A stretch of DNA of 64,000 nt, from positions 124,001 to 188,000 of the forward strand of contig NZ_CP133721.1 of the NCBI RefSeq assembly GCF_031326205.1. The letters run 5' to 3'. A model generated the notes under the pieces. It was given only the letters and a program-made list of their open reading frames with translations, did no database searches and had not been told where the DNA came from. This document shows, piece after piece, positions 29,521 through 38,290 of this stretch. How positions within the stretch are numbered: the stretch's first letter is position 1; every line of letters begins with the position of its first letter. This stretch comes from Flavobacterium sp. 20NA77.7. Its GTDB lineage: Bacteria > Bacteroidota > Bacteroidia > Flavobacteriales > Flavobacteriaceae. A program made the position numbers and the translations under genes.

Positions 29521-30411
29521 ATGAAGATGAAAAAAATAATATTTATGAGTTCGGGATTACTAGTTTTATTGACTAGTAATCTTTGGGCGCAGCAAGAAAG
29601 TATCTTAGCGTTCTATAAAACACACTTAAACTTGGTAAATCCTGCGGTTGTAGGTGTAGAAGAAGAAACTATTTTTACTTCAACAGTAAGAAAACAATGG
29701 ACAGGTATTAAGGACGCACCTGAAACACAGGCTGTTTCCTTTATGACACCATTAGAAAACAATTTAAGTTTTGGTGTTTCGGTAATTCGTGACAAGGTGT
29801 TTATAGAAACGCAAACTTATATGTCAATTGATTTTTCGTATAAAGTAAAATTAAATGACGATTTAGATTTATTTATGGGCGTAAAAGCGGGAGCCAACAA
29901 CTATGAAGTAAATACTTCAGGATTGCAGACTTACAATATAGCTTCGGATCCAAGTTTAGGAAATATTTCAAGAATGCATCCAAATTTTGGAGTAGGATTC
30001 TATTTAAAAAACAAAGATTATTTTGTATCGTTATCAACGCCGAAAATGTTAAGTTCAGAACGAGCTAAAAATGTGGAAGGTTATGGCACAGTAACAACAG
30101 ACAGAACCCATATTTATTTAAGTGGAGGATATACCTATCAAATCAATGAAGAGGTTACGTTTTCTCCCTCTTTTATGTTTAGATATGTAAATGGAGCTCC
30201 TTTGTCAACAGATTTTACAGCAGCTGTAAACGTAAGCGAGTTAGCTGATTTTGCCTTAACGTACAGAACAGATAATGCTATTGCCGGAATGACGTTGTTT
30301 AAAGTAAATAAAAACTTTAAATTAGGATATGCTTATGAATACATTACAAGCAAAGACTTGTTGGGGAGAGCAAATGGCACACATGAATTATTGTTAAGGT
30401 ATCAACTATAA
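29521..30411 (+). CDS. PorP/SprF family type IX secretion membrane protein
   Basis: The start is placed at ATG 29521 (or 29527), giving MKMKKIIFMSSGLLVLL and a signal peptide ending LWAQ; the earlier ATG at 29482 lies inside the adhesin gene. The mature protein has the PorP/SprF pattern: QQESILAFYKTHLNLVNPAVVG near the start, RKQWTGIKDAPETQ, LSFGVSVIRDK, and a terminal beta-barrel. In Flavobacterium johnsoniae SprF is needed for export of the SprB adhesin, and such genes typically follow their cargo gene, as here (10-bp gap). It probably acts at the outer membrane to secrete or anchor the giant protein. The length (297 aa) is normal. Confidence 0.92.
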   Translation: MKMKKIIFMSSGLLVLLTSNLWAQQESILAFYKTHLNLVNPAVVGVEEETIFTSTVRKQWTGIKDAPETQAVSFMTPLENNLSFGVSVIRDKVFIETQTYMSIDFSYKVKLNDDLDLFMGVKAGANNYEVNTSGLQTYNIASDPSLGNISRMHPNFGVGFYLKNKDYFVSLSTPKMLSSERAKNVEGYGTVTTDRTHIYLSGGYTYQINEEVTFSPSFMFRYVNGAPLSTDFTAAVNVSELADFALTYRTDNAIAGMTLFKVNKNFKLGYAYEYITSKDLLGRANGTHELLLRYQL

Positions 30412-30428
30412 TTCTATTCCATATAATT

Positions 30429-30460
30429 AAAAAAGCCTGAGAATATTTTCAGGCTTTTTT
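30429..30460. terminator. Bidirectional rho-independent terminator
   Basis: The stem AGCCTGA (30434-30440) pairs with TCAGGCT (30449-30455) around an 8-nt loop, flanked by A and T runs on both sides. It sits between the convergent porP/sprF-like and recX genes and can serve both. Confidence 0.9.
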
Positions 30461-30938
30461 AGTTGTCAAACTCTTTTAGTTTGTCATAAATTAAATAAGG
30501 CTCAAAACCTTTTCTAAGTAAATAATCTACAAATTTTTTATTTTTCTTTTGTCCTTTGCGTTCTTTTATAGTTAACCAATGTTTTTCAGCAAGGGCATTA
30601 AAACGAGTAATATACGCTTCTGAATCAATTTCTTGAAGCGCTATTTCAATCAATTTTGAAGAAATATTTCTAAATTTTAATTCTTGAATAATTCTATTTT
30701 TACCCCAATTTTTATAGTTATGCTTACCTCTGACAAAACTTTTAGCAAACCGTTCTTCATTAATAAAATTATGTTCAATTAGGTAAATTAAAAGTTGTTC
30801 TTTTTCCGCGGCAGTTAATTTAAAGCTGTATAGTTTTTCTTCTACTTCTTTGTAACACCTTTCTTGATACGCACAATAGTATTCCATTTTGCTCTGAATT
30901 TGCAACAACGTAAAAGTTATATTTGGAGATGTTTTCAA
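30459..30938 (-). CDS. recX: RecX family regulator of RecA
   Basis: Cytoplasmic protein of 159 residues that by family modulates RecA filaments in recombination and SOS. It is helical, with YCAYQERCYKEVEEKL, LIEHNFINEERFAKSFVRGK and GKNRIIQELKFRNIS, the three-helix repeats typical of RecX. The start codon is TTG (30938); the first in-frame ATG is at residue 18, which would remove a helix conserved in relatives, so TTG is preferred. The stop lies within the shared terminator stem-loop. It is transcribed away from frr in a separate unit. Confidence 0.88.
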   Translation of the reverse strand: MKTSPNITFTLLQIQSKMEYYCAYQERCYKEVEEKLYSFKLTAAEKEQLLIYLIEHNFINEERFAKSFVRGKHNYKNWGKNRIIQELKFRNISSKLIEIALQEIDSEAYITRFNALAEKHWLTIKERKGQKKNKKFVDYLLRKGFEPYLIYDKLKEFDN

Positions 30939-30967
30939 TAGAGATGTAGCGTTATATATAAATCAAA

Positions 30968-30988
30968 AAGGCTAGTAAAACCAGCCTT
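30968..30988 (-). terminator. Probable terminator of pyrH-frr
   Basis: On the minus strand AAGGCT and AGCCTT (30983-30988 and 30968-30973) can form a short hairpin followed by T residues, 19 bp beyond the frr stop. The stem is only 6 bp, so confidence is moderate. Confidence 0.6.
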
Positions 30989-31007
30989 GTTATTTTGTAA
31001 ATTATAC

Positions 31008-31571
31008 CTAAACTTTCATGATTTCGGCTTCTTTTCCAACTAATAAATCATCAATTTTTTTAATATAACTATCTGTTAATTTTTGAATGTCTTCTTCGGC
31101 TTTTTTACAAACGTCTTCAGAAGTTCCTTCTTTTTCTTCTTTCTTGATGTCGTTGTTAGCGTCTTTTCGGGCATTTCTAATCCCTATTTTAGCTTCTTCA
31201 GCTTCGGCCTTTGCTTGTTTTACTAAATCACGTCTGCGCTCTTCAGTCAATGCTGGAATGTTAATAATAATATTATCACCATTGTTCATTGGGTTAAGCC
31301 CTAAATTAGCAATCATAATAGCTTTTTCAATAGGCTGTAACATGGTTTTTTCCCAAGGCGTTACAGTTAATGTTCGAGCATCAGCAGCATTAATATTTGC
31401 TACTTGTGATAAAGGCGTTTGCGAACCATAATAATCAACAAAAACACCACCTAACATTTGAGGAGATGCTTTTCCTGCTCTAATGTTTAAAAATTCTTTT
31501 TCTAAATGCGCAATAGAACCATTCATCGATTCTTTAGCGCTATCAATGATAAAGTTAATTTCTTCAGTCAT
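31008..31571 (-). CDS. frr: Ribosome recycling factor
   Basis: Protein of 187 residues; RRF with EF-G splits post-termination ribosomes in the cytoplasm. Recognised by MNGSIAHLEKEFLNIRAGKA, VDYYGSQTPLSQVANI, ARTLTVTPWEKTM, the central NIPALTEERRRDLVKQAK and the helical C-terminus. The length matches the family. It lies 29 bp downstream of pyrH, the usual pyrH-frr pairing; rpsB and tsf, often upstream in other phyla, are not adjacent here. Confidence 0.97.
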   Translation of the reverse strand: MTEEINFIIDSAKESMNGSIAHLEKEFLNIRAGKASPQMLGGVFVDYYGSQTPLSQVANINAADARTLTVTPWEKTMLQPIEKAIMIANLGLNPMNNGDNIIINIPALTEERRRDLVKQAKAEAEEAKIGIRNARKDANNDIKKEEKEGTSEDVCKKAEEDIQKLTDSYIKKIDDLLVGKEAEIMKV

Positions 31572-31600
31572 CTTGTTATGTTTTTAAATCGTATTTTTAT

Positions 31601-32308
31601 TTAAATAGTTACTGTTGTTCCAATGGTTGCACCTTCACACACTTTTAATAAATTTCCAGGTTTGTTCATGTCAAAAACAATAATTGGAAGTTTGTTTTCT
31701 TGACTCAATGTAAAAGCTGTAGTATCCATTACATTAAGACCTTTAGCAAGTACATCTTCAAAAGAAATGTAATCAAATTTAACAGCATTACTGTCTTTTT
31801 CTGGGTCTGCTGTATAAACACCATCTACTCGTGTGCCTTTTAAAATTACATCGGCATGCACTTCAATTCCTCTTAAAACAGCAGCCGTATCGGTAGTAAA
31901 ATAAGGGTTTCCTGTTCCGGCACCAAATATTACAATTCTTCCTTTTTCTAAATGACGTGTAGCTCTTCTTTTAATATAAGGTTCGGCAATAGATTCAATT
32001 TTAAGTGCGGTTTGAAGACGTGTTTGCATTCCTGCGTCTTCAAGAGCGCCTTGTAAAGCCATTCCATTAATGACAGTAGCTAACATGCCCATGTAGTCAC
32101 CTTGCACACGATCCATTCCACTACTAGCACCCGCTAATCCTCTAAAAATATTTCCACCACCAATAACAATGGCAATTTCAACACCTTTATTGTGTATTTC
32201 TTTAATTTCGGCAGCATAGGCAGCTAACATTTTAGGATCAATACCATATTGTTGATCACCCATTAAAGCTTCGCCGCTTAGTTTGAGAAGAATTCTTTTG
32301 TATTTCAT
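31601..32308 (-). CDS. pyrH: UMP kinase
   Basis: Phosphorylates UMP to UDP in pyrimidine nucleotide synthesis (cytoplasmic hexamer). Recognised by [14 protein letters not shown] at the N-terminus, [25 protein letters not shown] and the DPEKDSNA block. The start is set at ATG 32308 (MKYKRILLK), the family's normal start, giving 235 aa; the longer frame from 32332 runs over the promoter. It is first in a pyrH-frr operon. Confidence 0.97.
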   Translation of the reverse strand: MKYKRILLKLSGEALMGDQQYGIDPKMLAAYAAEIKEIHNKGVEIAIVIGGGNIFRGLAGASSGMDRVQGDYMGMLATVINGMALQGALEDAGMQTRLQTALKIESIAEPYIKRRATRHLEKGRIVIFGAGTGNPYFTTDTAAVLRGIEVHADVILKGTRVDGVYTADPEKDSNAVKFDYISFEDVLAKGLNVMDTTAFTLSQENKLPIIVFDMNKPGNLLKVCEGATIGTTVTI

Positions 32309-32329
32309 AGTATGAAGGTAATTTCTTTG

Positions 32330-32337
32330 CAAATATA
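32330..32337 (-). promoter_or_regulatory. -7 element of pyrH promoter
   Basis: TATATTTG on the minus strand matches the Bacteroidota TAnnTTTG consensus, 21 nt before the pyrH ATG. No convincing TTG -33 element is seen. Confidence 0.55.
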
Positions 32338-32530
32338 CTATTTATCCAAGAAAATTATAAAAATGTAAAAAATAAACTTTAATGGTAAAGTATGTGCCTC
32401 TTTAGCCAGATTCAAAATCATATTGTTGTGTACTATTTTGCCACAAATTTTGGTAACATTTATTACGGGAGTTTATTTTTGAAAACCGTATTTTTGATTT
32501 AAATTTAAAACAGTTAAATTAATTTTGATA

Positions 32531-33136
32531 ATGAAAAAAGAAATAGAACAAAGTTTGTTACACAGCTTTACGTATCCAGAATATAGAGCCCATATTGCAC
32601 AATTATTAACAGAAGGAATGGCCACGGGTCATGAACAAAATGCAGATTTGGTTCATTATTCGGAGTTAAATCAGGCAAGAATGCATCGATTAGACAAAAC
32701 GATTCAAGTACTACCAGAAGTTGTCGATTTTTTTTCAAAATTAACAATAAAACAACTATGGGTAGTCTTAGCTGAAGGTTGGTGTGGCGATGCCGCTAAT
32801 TGCATTCCTGTTTTGCATAAAATAGCGGAAGGAACTTCTTTAATTGATATGAAAATTATTTTGAGAGATGATAATGATGCGGTAATGCAACATTTTTTAA
32901 CTAATGGCGCTAGAGCAATTCCTAAATTACTCATACTCGATGCTGAAACTTTAAACGTTATTGCAAATTGGGGTCCAAGACCTGAACCAGCAAAACAGTT
33001 AATCCTTGACTATAAAGCAACATATGGCATTGTGGATGAAACGGCTAAAATAGAATTGCAAAAATGGTACTTACAAGACAAAGGAATTGCTATTCAAAAT
33101 GAGATTTTAAAAATCTATGAGCAAATACACGTATAA
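32531..33136 (+). CDS. Thioredoxin-like family protein, non-CxxC
   Basis: The start is ATG 32531; the TTG at 32525 adds only two residues. The 201-residue protein has no signal peptide. A thioredoxin-like core is indicated by WVVLAEGWCGDAANCIPVL and a later cis-Pro type region (ARAIPKLLILD). The active-site motif has W-C-G-D-A-A-N-C (C85 and C91, five residues apart) instead of CxxC, as in thioredoxin-family proteins of unclear redox role common in Bacteroidota. It is monocistronic, with a TATTTTTG -7 element at 32489-32496. Function beyond a thioredoxin fold is not shown. Confidence 0.75.
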   Translation: MKKEIEQSLLHSFTYPEYRAHIAQLLTEGMATGHEQNADLVHYSELNQARMHRLDKTIQVLPEVVDFFSKLTIKQLWVVLAEGWCGDAANCIPVLHKIAEGTSLIDMKIILRDDNDAVMQHFLTNGARAIPKLLILDAETLNVIANWGPRPEPAKQLILDYKATYGIVDETAKIELQKWYLQDKGIAIQNEILKIYEQIHV

Positions 33137-33138
33137 TT

Positions 33139-33759
33139 TTATTTAATTGTTCCAATAATAGTCAACTTATCAGAAGTGGAAATGCCCCCAGGGTTACAGC
33201 CTAGTTTTCCTTCGGGTATTTCTATTTTTAATTGTGCATAATACGCAACCCAAACAGGAAAAAATGAATTAGTTTCAGGAGATTTAAAAGTCATGGGTTG
33301 TAACTCAAAAAAAGAAGCGCCATAAGCGTTCAAAAAAGCATCGTAAATCAACTCCGAACAATAATAGCTTCCATTATTATATAAATAAGCATCATCATAC
33401 GGCATGCCTATTTGTAAAAGAGTAAAAGCAATGGCATTTGGAATATATTTTCTGTATTTTCGTTTTAATCTACCTACAAACATAGGCGAATCGGTATAGT
33501 TTGAAAATACATCTAAAGGCGTCATTTTTACTGCTTTCCCCGAGGCTTCTAATACAAAAGTGCTATCGTTTTTTATATAAATCAACCCCATATGGCTAAA
33601 GTCCTTACCTTGATACCCTTCAGTTACTTCGTTTATAGCATCACATAACGGCCCACAATTCATCGATTGAAATAGTAAATCACCTGTTTTAAGCCGTTTA
33701 ACTTCTTGACTAAAAACAAGTTGCGAAACAATAATAAAAAATAAAAACCTATAGTTCAT
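33139..33759 (-). CDS. Exported YiiX/YebB-like permuted NlpC/P60 hydrolase
   Basis: Protein of 206 residues with signal peptide ending LVFSQ. The pattern is the circularly permuted papain-like fold of the YiiX/YebB family: LKTGDLLFQ near the start, FSHMGLIYI (candidate catalytic His) and SYYCSELIYDAF (candidate catalytic Cys). Relatives are amidase or peptidase-like enzymes, possibly acting on cell wall or lipids in the envelope; the substrate is unknown. It overlaps truB by 11 bp and is the last gene of the ftsX operon. Its stop is 2 bp from the converging thioredoxin-like gene. Confidence 0.8.
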   Translation of the reverse strand: MNYRFLFFIIVSQLVFSQEVKRLKTGDLLFQSMNCGPLCDAINEVTEGYQGKDFSHMGLIYIKNDSTFVLEASGKAVKMTPLDVFSNYTDSPMFVGRLKRKYRKYIPNAIAFTLLQIGMPYDDAYLYNNGSYYCSELIYDAFLNAYGASFFELQPMTFKSPETNSFFPVWVAYYAQLKIEIPEGKLGCNPGGISTSDKLTIIGTIK

Positions 33760-34447
33760 GTTGTAATTGATTTACAAATTCTATGGGACAAAAGGCTTCA
33801 GAAACAGTGTAATTGCCAATTTTCGTTCGGCGCAAAGCCGTTAAATGACCTCCAGAGCCTAATGCCTTTCCAAAGTCAAAAGCCAAAGAGCGAATATAGG
33901 TTCCTTTACTACATGTTATTCTAAAATCAATCTCAGGTAAAGCTATGCGCGTAATTTCAAATTCGTAAATGGTCGTTTTTCTTGCTTTAATTTCAACATC
34001 TTCTCCCGCACGAGCATGTTCATATAAGCGTTTTCCATCTTTTTTGATGGCAGAAAAAACAGGAGGTTTTTGATCAATTTCTCCCATAAATTCTTTTGTG
34101 ATTTCAAAAATTAACGCTTCTGTAATATGTTCGGTTGAGAATCTGGCGTCAATTTCGGTTTCTAAATCGTAGGAAGGTGTTGTGGCACCAACAAAAATTG
34201 TTCCTGTATACTCTTTTTCTTGCGCTTGAATTTCTGTAATTTTTTTAGTGAATTTTCCTGTGCAAATGATTAACAAACCTGACGCTAAAGGATCTAAAGT
34301 GCCCGCATGTCCAATTTTGAATTTTTTTGGCAATTCAAATTGGCGTTTTAAGGCATATTTTAATTTATTGACTGCTTGAAAAGAAGACCAAGTTAATGGC
34401 TTATCTATGAGTAGTATCTGTCCTTCTAAAATAGATTCGGTGTTCAT
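33749..34447 (-). CDS. truB: tRNA pseudouridine(55) synthase
   Basis: Makes pseudouridine 55 in the T-loop of tRNAs. Recognised by GQILLIDKPLTWSSFQAVNKL, the catalytic block IGHAGTLDPLASGLLIICTG (catalytic Asp at residue 52), QKPPVFSAIKKDGKRLYEHAR and CSKGTYIRSLA. At 232 aa it is the short form without a C-terminal PUA domain, usual for Bacteroidota. Its ATG overlaps the uppP stop by 1 nt (TAATG), implying coupling. Confidence 0.96.
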   Translation of the reverse strand: MNTESILEGQILLIDKPLTWSSFQAVNKLKYALKRQFELPKKFKIGHAGTLDPLASGLLIICTGKFTKKITEIQAQEKEYTGTIFVGATTPSYDLETEIDARFSTEHITEALIFEITKEFMGEIDQKPPVFSAIKKDGKRLYEHARAGEDVEIKARKTTIYEFEITRIALPEIDFRITCSKGTYIRSLAFDFGKALGSGGHLTALRRTKIGNYTVSEAFCPIEFVNQLQHEL

Positions 34448-35256
34448 TATTTTAGAAAATTAAAATAAACTAATAAAAGAAACCCTGCAATAATTCTGTA
34501 CCATCCCCAAGGTTTAAACCCATATTTTTTTATAATTTCTATAAAAAATTTGATGGCTAAAACCGCAACAATAAAAGCTACCACATTACCAATGATAAAC
34601 ATTTTTGTGTTTTCCGATGATTTTAAAATGAGTTCATACCCTTTCATTTGAGTATCTTCATACGTTTTAATAAACGTCGAATAGCATGTTACAGCTAACA
34701 TGGTAGGAACGGCTAAGAAAAATGAAAATTCAGCAGCGGCTTGTCTAGTTAAGCCTTGTTGCATACCGCCAATAATACTTGCAGCACTTCGGCTTGTTCC
34801 CGGCATCATGGCTAGGCATTGCCAAAAACCGATGGTAATTGCCTTTTTGAACGTAATATCTTCTTCTTTATGTATAGTAGGATTTGTAAAAAAACGATCT
34901 ACAACTAATAAAATAATGCCTCCTATAATTAAAACTATTGCAATAGGAGTTGGATGTTCTAGTACAGTTTCAATTTTTTCGTCAAATAATTTTCCTAAAA
35001 TTAAGGCAGGAATGACGGCAAATCCTAATTTTAAAAAGAATTGGAATTTAGTAAAGTCAAAAAACTTACGCCAATACAATACAACTACAGCTAAAATGGC
35101 TCCAAATTGAATAGACACTTGAAATAATTTTGTAAAAGCTTCCTTTTCTATTCCAAAATAGGAACTCGCAAAAATCATATGTCCCGTTGACGAAACAGGT
35201 AAATATTCCGTAATACCTTCAATAATGGCAAGAATGAGAGCTTGAAGTAAATCCAT
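34447..35256 (-). CDS. uppP: Undecaprenyl-diphosphatase
   Basis: Inner-membrane BacA-type phosphatase that regenerates undecaprenyl phosphate for peptidoglycan and glycan export. Motifs: IEGITEYLPVSSTGHMI near residues 12-28 and PGTSRSAASIIGGM in the middle, both catalytic in the family. At 269 residues it has several hydrophobic helices and an FKPWGWYRI end. It is co-transcribed with ftsX-DUF3098 upstream and truB downstream, an order often seen in Flavobacteriia. Confidence 0.96.
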   Translation of the reverse strand: MDLLQALILAIIEGITEYLPVSSTGHMIFASSYFGIEKEAFTKLFQVSIQFGAILAVVVLYWRKFFDFTKFQFFLKLGFAVIPALILGKLFDEKIETVLEHPTPIAIVLIIGGIILLVVDRFFTNPTIHKEEDITFKKAITIGFWQCLAMMPGTSRSAASIIGGMQQGLTRQAAAEFSFFLAVPTMLAVTCYSTFIKTYEDTQMKGYELILKSSENTKMFIIGNVVAFIVAVLAIKFFIEIIKKYGFKPWGWYRIIAGFLLLVYFNFLK

Positions 35257-35310
35257 TTATTTAGTGTTTAGTGAATTGTGAAGAGCGATTAACCAGACAA
35301 ATAAGTCTAA

Positions 35311-35547
35311 TTACTTTTTACTTTTCACTAAAATCGAATAAATAGTAATTCCAAATCCTAGTAAAACAACTGTTGGTGCTAAACGAATTCTTCTAAAATT
35401 AAAAACATCTTCATTAAACACATTTGGGTCTTCATTGGCACCACCGCTCATTAAAATAAAACCTAAAGCAATAACGGCTAATCCAATTAATAAAAATTTA
35501 TAATTTTCTTTCCCAAAAAGAAATTCAGATTTGTTGTTGTTTTCCAT
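35311..35547 (-). CDS. DUF3098 two-helix membrane protein
   Basis: The start is ATG 35547 (MENNNKSEFLFGKENYKFLL); the longer frame from 35586 reaches almost to the ftsX stop and gives no recognised sequence. The 78-residue protein has two transmembrane segments, with SGGANEDPNVFNEDVFNFRRI between them, a pattern I associate with DUF3098. It is regularly found between ftsX and uppP in this phylum. Function unknown, possibly linked to cell division or envelope. Confidence 0.85.
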   Translation of the reverse strand: MENNNKSEFLFGKENYKFLLIGLAVIALGFILMSGGANEDPNVFNEDVFNFRRIRLAPTVVLLGFGITIYSILVKSKK

Positions 35548-35596
35548 GTTATATTTTTTAAAATTCACTGCCTTGTAACTAGTCAATAGTTCTTTA

Positions 35597-36472
35597 CTAA
35601 TACAAGTCGTCTGTTCTTAAGTTTAAAAATCGAGTGGTGGCAAAAAATGTACTGATAAAAGTAATAAGCACACCAACAAGTATTACGCCTAAAGCAATAC
35701 TAACAAAAGACACCACGTCTTTGGCAATGCCAAGTGTTGGGAACAAACTGTCTACATATAACCAAGCAACTAATAACGAAATAATAGCTAAAACAGAACC
35801 TGCCAAACCTAGTAATATGTTTCGTATGATAAATGGTTTTCTAATGAAAGATTTTGTTGCGCCTACCATTTGCATAGTTTTAATGGTAAAACGATGTGAA
35901 TAAATTGATAATCGAATGGAACCATTGATAAGCAACATAGCTATAACAGTTAAAACGCCACTAATGATTAATATCCAAAAACTTATTTTTTCAACATTTT
36001 CATTTACTAAATCCACTAATTCTTTAGGATATATAACATCAGAAATGTAAGTGTTTCTTTTGAATTGCATTTCAATTTTTTTAATTTCTTCTGAAGTAAC
36101 ATAATCGCCTTTCAAGTGAATATCAAACGAATTTTGCAACGGATTAAACCCTAAAAATTCTTTAAAATCTTTACCCACAATATCTACATTATTTTTAGCA
36201 GCTTCATCTTTAGTGATAAAATCATATCTTTTTACAAACTTTGCATTTTTTAATTCGGTATCAAACTGATTTAATACCGTATCATTTGCTTCGTCTTTAA
36301 AATAAACATTCATAGGAATGTTTTCTTTAAAGTCGTTTGATATTTTTTCCGAATTAACAACGAAAAGCCCTAACGCTCCTAGTAAAAACAATACTAAAAA
36401 GATACTGAATACTACTGAAAAATAAGAAGAAATAAGCCTTCTTCTTTGATATTGTTCAAATGATAATGCCAT
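35597..36472 (-). CDS. ftsX: FtsX-like cell division permease subunit
   Basis: Protein of 291 residues with a cytoplasmic N-terminus (FEQYQRRRLISSYFSVVFS), one transmembrane helix, a large extracytoplasmic domain (about 40-165) and three more helices. The MQMVGATKSFIRKPFIIRNI motif between helices is typical for FtsX. With FtsE ATPase (not in the window) it forms a complex that controls peptidoglycan hydrolases at division. First gene of the five-gene operon on this strand. Confidence 0.93.
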   Translation of the reverse strand: MALSFEQYQRRRLISSYFSVVFSIFLVLFLLGALGLFVVNSEKISNDFKENIPMNVYFKDEANDTVLNQFDTELKNAKFVKRYDFITKDEAAKNNVDIVGKDFKEFLGFNPLQNSFDIHLKGDYVTSEEIKKIEMQFKRNTYISDVIYPKELVDLVNENVEKISFWILIISGVLTVIAMLLINGSIRLSIYSHRFTIKTMQMVGATKSFIRKPFIIRNILLGLAGSVLAIISLLVAWLYVDSLFPTLGIAKDVVSFVSIALGVILVGVLITFISTFFATTRFLNLRTDDLY

Positions 36473-36563
36473 AGGTATAAAAATATTATGCCGTAAAAAT
36501 ACTAAAGAAATTTTGTTTACACAGAATATAACAACAAAGTTTTAACTTTAGTATTATAAAATG

Positions 36564-36571
36564 TATTTTTG
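36564..36571 (+). promoter_or_regulatory. -7 element for WG-repeat gene
   Basis: TATTTTTG matches TAnnTTTG and ends 18 nt before the ATG at 36590. The -33 region is AT-rich without a clear TTG. Confidence 0.45.
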
Positions 36572-36589
36572 TTTATTAAATTCTCTGCC

Positions 36590-38287
36590 ATGAAATTCAA
36601 AATCAATCTGATTTTTTTTATTTTTTTACTAAATATAGGTTTCACCTTTGCACAAGAAATTGCAATACCCTATCGCGATGGCAACAAATGGGGTATGTGT
36701 AATCAAGAAGGTGAAATAATTATTATACCTAAATATGACAAACTCGAATTTCAGCAAGATTATTCTATAAACCATGAAATAGTAATTCCAAAAATCAAAG
36801 ATAAACGGGGGTTAATTAGCAATGGACGTGTGTTATTTGAAGCAATTTATGAAAATGTGTATGAAATAAATGGCATTTATGTCTTGGTTTCAGAAAATAA
36901 CAATGTAAAACAAACGAACATTGTAACTCTAGAAGGTAAATCCATTTTAAAAAAACCAATAATTCAAATTATTAGTTCTGAAACCTGCAATGCTTCTTCT
37001 ACACTTTTTCATCTTTTAAATGCAGATTTTACAGAGAGTGTTTTTATTTATGATAGTCACACAAAATCTATCGCTTGTTGGCTATATGAAGATTACTATT
37101 CTATTAGTATTTTAGAAAGACAAAATAACATGAAAGGTGTTGTTTTTGCTCTGAAAAAAGCTAAAACCGACGCGTTAATTATTGAGAATTGGGATTTTTC
37201 TAAATTACCAAAAGAAAAAATAAAAACAAAACTGACATATAAAACAGAACGGGATTATTTCAACCGTTTTGTAGAAAAGTCACATACCTATTCTGATACC
37301 TATGGAACCGGTTCAGGAACCGGTTCAGGCAATTATCGCTACGATGAAGTAGTTGTAATGGAAGATAGAAGGGGCGATCCCATTTATGATGTACAAGCAG
37401 CAGAAGTTCCACCAATAGCACACGACGGCTCAAACACTTATACGCCACCAACGTATTATACACATTCTTTTAAACGAGTGGATAATCAACTAGTATTTGA
37501 AAAATCAAATCAATACAATTCAAAAGAGCTAAAAAAAAGTATTCCTGTAGATTTGAAAATTCCTATATCAGCAATTGAAATTAAAAGCTATTACAATACA
37601 ACCCGACATAATGATACGATAGATAATTATCAAAATTTTATTATTTATAAAAAAAGAAATAAACAAGGACTATTATTTACTTCTGATAGTAAGCAAGCTG
37701 TTGAATTTGATACAATCTGTAAAACATTTGTAACTTTAAATAGTTATAGCGATGCTTCTTCCGAGGTTGTTTTTATTGTAGGCCAAAAAGAGGCCAAAAC
37801 CAATCATATTAAATATAGTTTTTATTCTAATATAAAAGGGTTGCTTTTTCCATTCCAATACGACGAGTTATTACCTCTAAAAATGTATACTAATCAAGGG
37901 AACATTTCCTATCAGTCGAGAATAGGTAAAAAAATTGGCATTGTTCAAATGAACGGCAAGGAGTTATTAATGCCTCAATATGATGAGATAAAACAATTAC
38001 CACAATCGTCATCTGGACATGTTACTAAATTGTACCAATTGAGGAGAAATAACAAATTTGGAATAATTTTCCAAAACACTAATACACAGAAAATCGAAGT
38101 AATTGATGCTGTTTTTGATTATGAAATAGGAGAAATTTATTTGAATTATCCAAAGACTGAATATAAAAAATCAACAGAATTAAATGCGACCGTCTCTCCA
38201 AAAATAACCCTTTTGTCTTTAAAAGATAAATACGGAAATTTAAAAGGCTATGCAAATAGTAATGGCACATTGTATTATAAAAATTAA
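36590..38287 (+). CDS. Exported WG-repeat protein
   Basis: The start is ATG 36590 (signal peptide MKFKINLIFFIFLL...FAQ); the TTG at 36569 overlaps the -7 element. The 565-residue protein contains WG (beta-strand) repeats at both ends: YRDGNKWGMCNQEGEIIIIP with PKYDKLEF, and RIGKKIGIVQMNGKELLMPQYDEIK. The middle has a Gly/Thr/Ser-rich stretch (TYGTGSGTGSGNYRYDE) and YDVQAAEVPPIAHDG. WG-repeat proteins are exported in Bacteroidota with unknown, probably binding, roles. It forms a pair with the following gene (3-bp gap). Confidence 0.75.
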   Translation: MKFKINLIFFIFLLNIGFTFAQEIAIPYRDGNKWGMCNQEGEIIIIPKYDKLEFQQDYSINHEIVIPKIKDKRGLISNGRVLFEAIYENVYEINGIYVLVSENNNVKQTNIVTLEGKSILKKPIIQIISSETCNASSTLFHLLNADFTESVFIYDSHTKSIACWLYEDYYSISILERQNNMKGVVFALKKAKTDALIIENWDFSKLPKEKIKTKLTYKTERDYFNRFVEKSHTYSDTYGTGSGTGSGNYRYDEVVVMEDRRGDPIYDVQAAEVPPIAHDGSNTYTPPTYYTHSFKRVDNQLVFEKSNQYNSKELKKSIPVDLKIPISAIEIKSYYNTTRHNDTIDNYQNFIIYKKRNKQGLLFTSDSKQAVEFDTICKTFVTLNSYSDASSEVVFIVGQKEAKTNHIKYSFYSNIKGLLFPFQYDELLPLKMYTNQGNISYQSRIGKKIGIVQMNGKELLMPQYDEIKQLPQSSSGHVTKLYQLRRNNKFGIIFQNTNTQKIEVIDAVFDYEIGEIYLNYPKTEYKKSTELNATVSPKITLLSLKDKYGNLKGYANSNGTLYYKN

Positions 38288-38290
38288 ATT

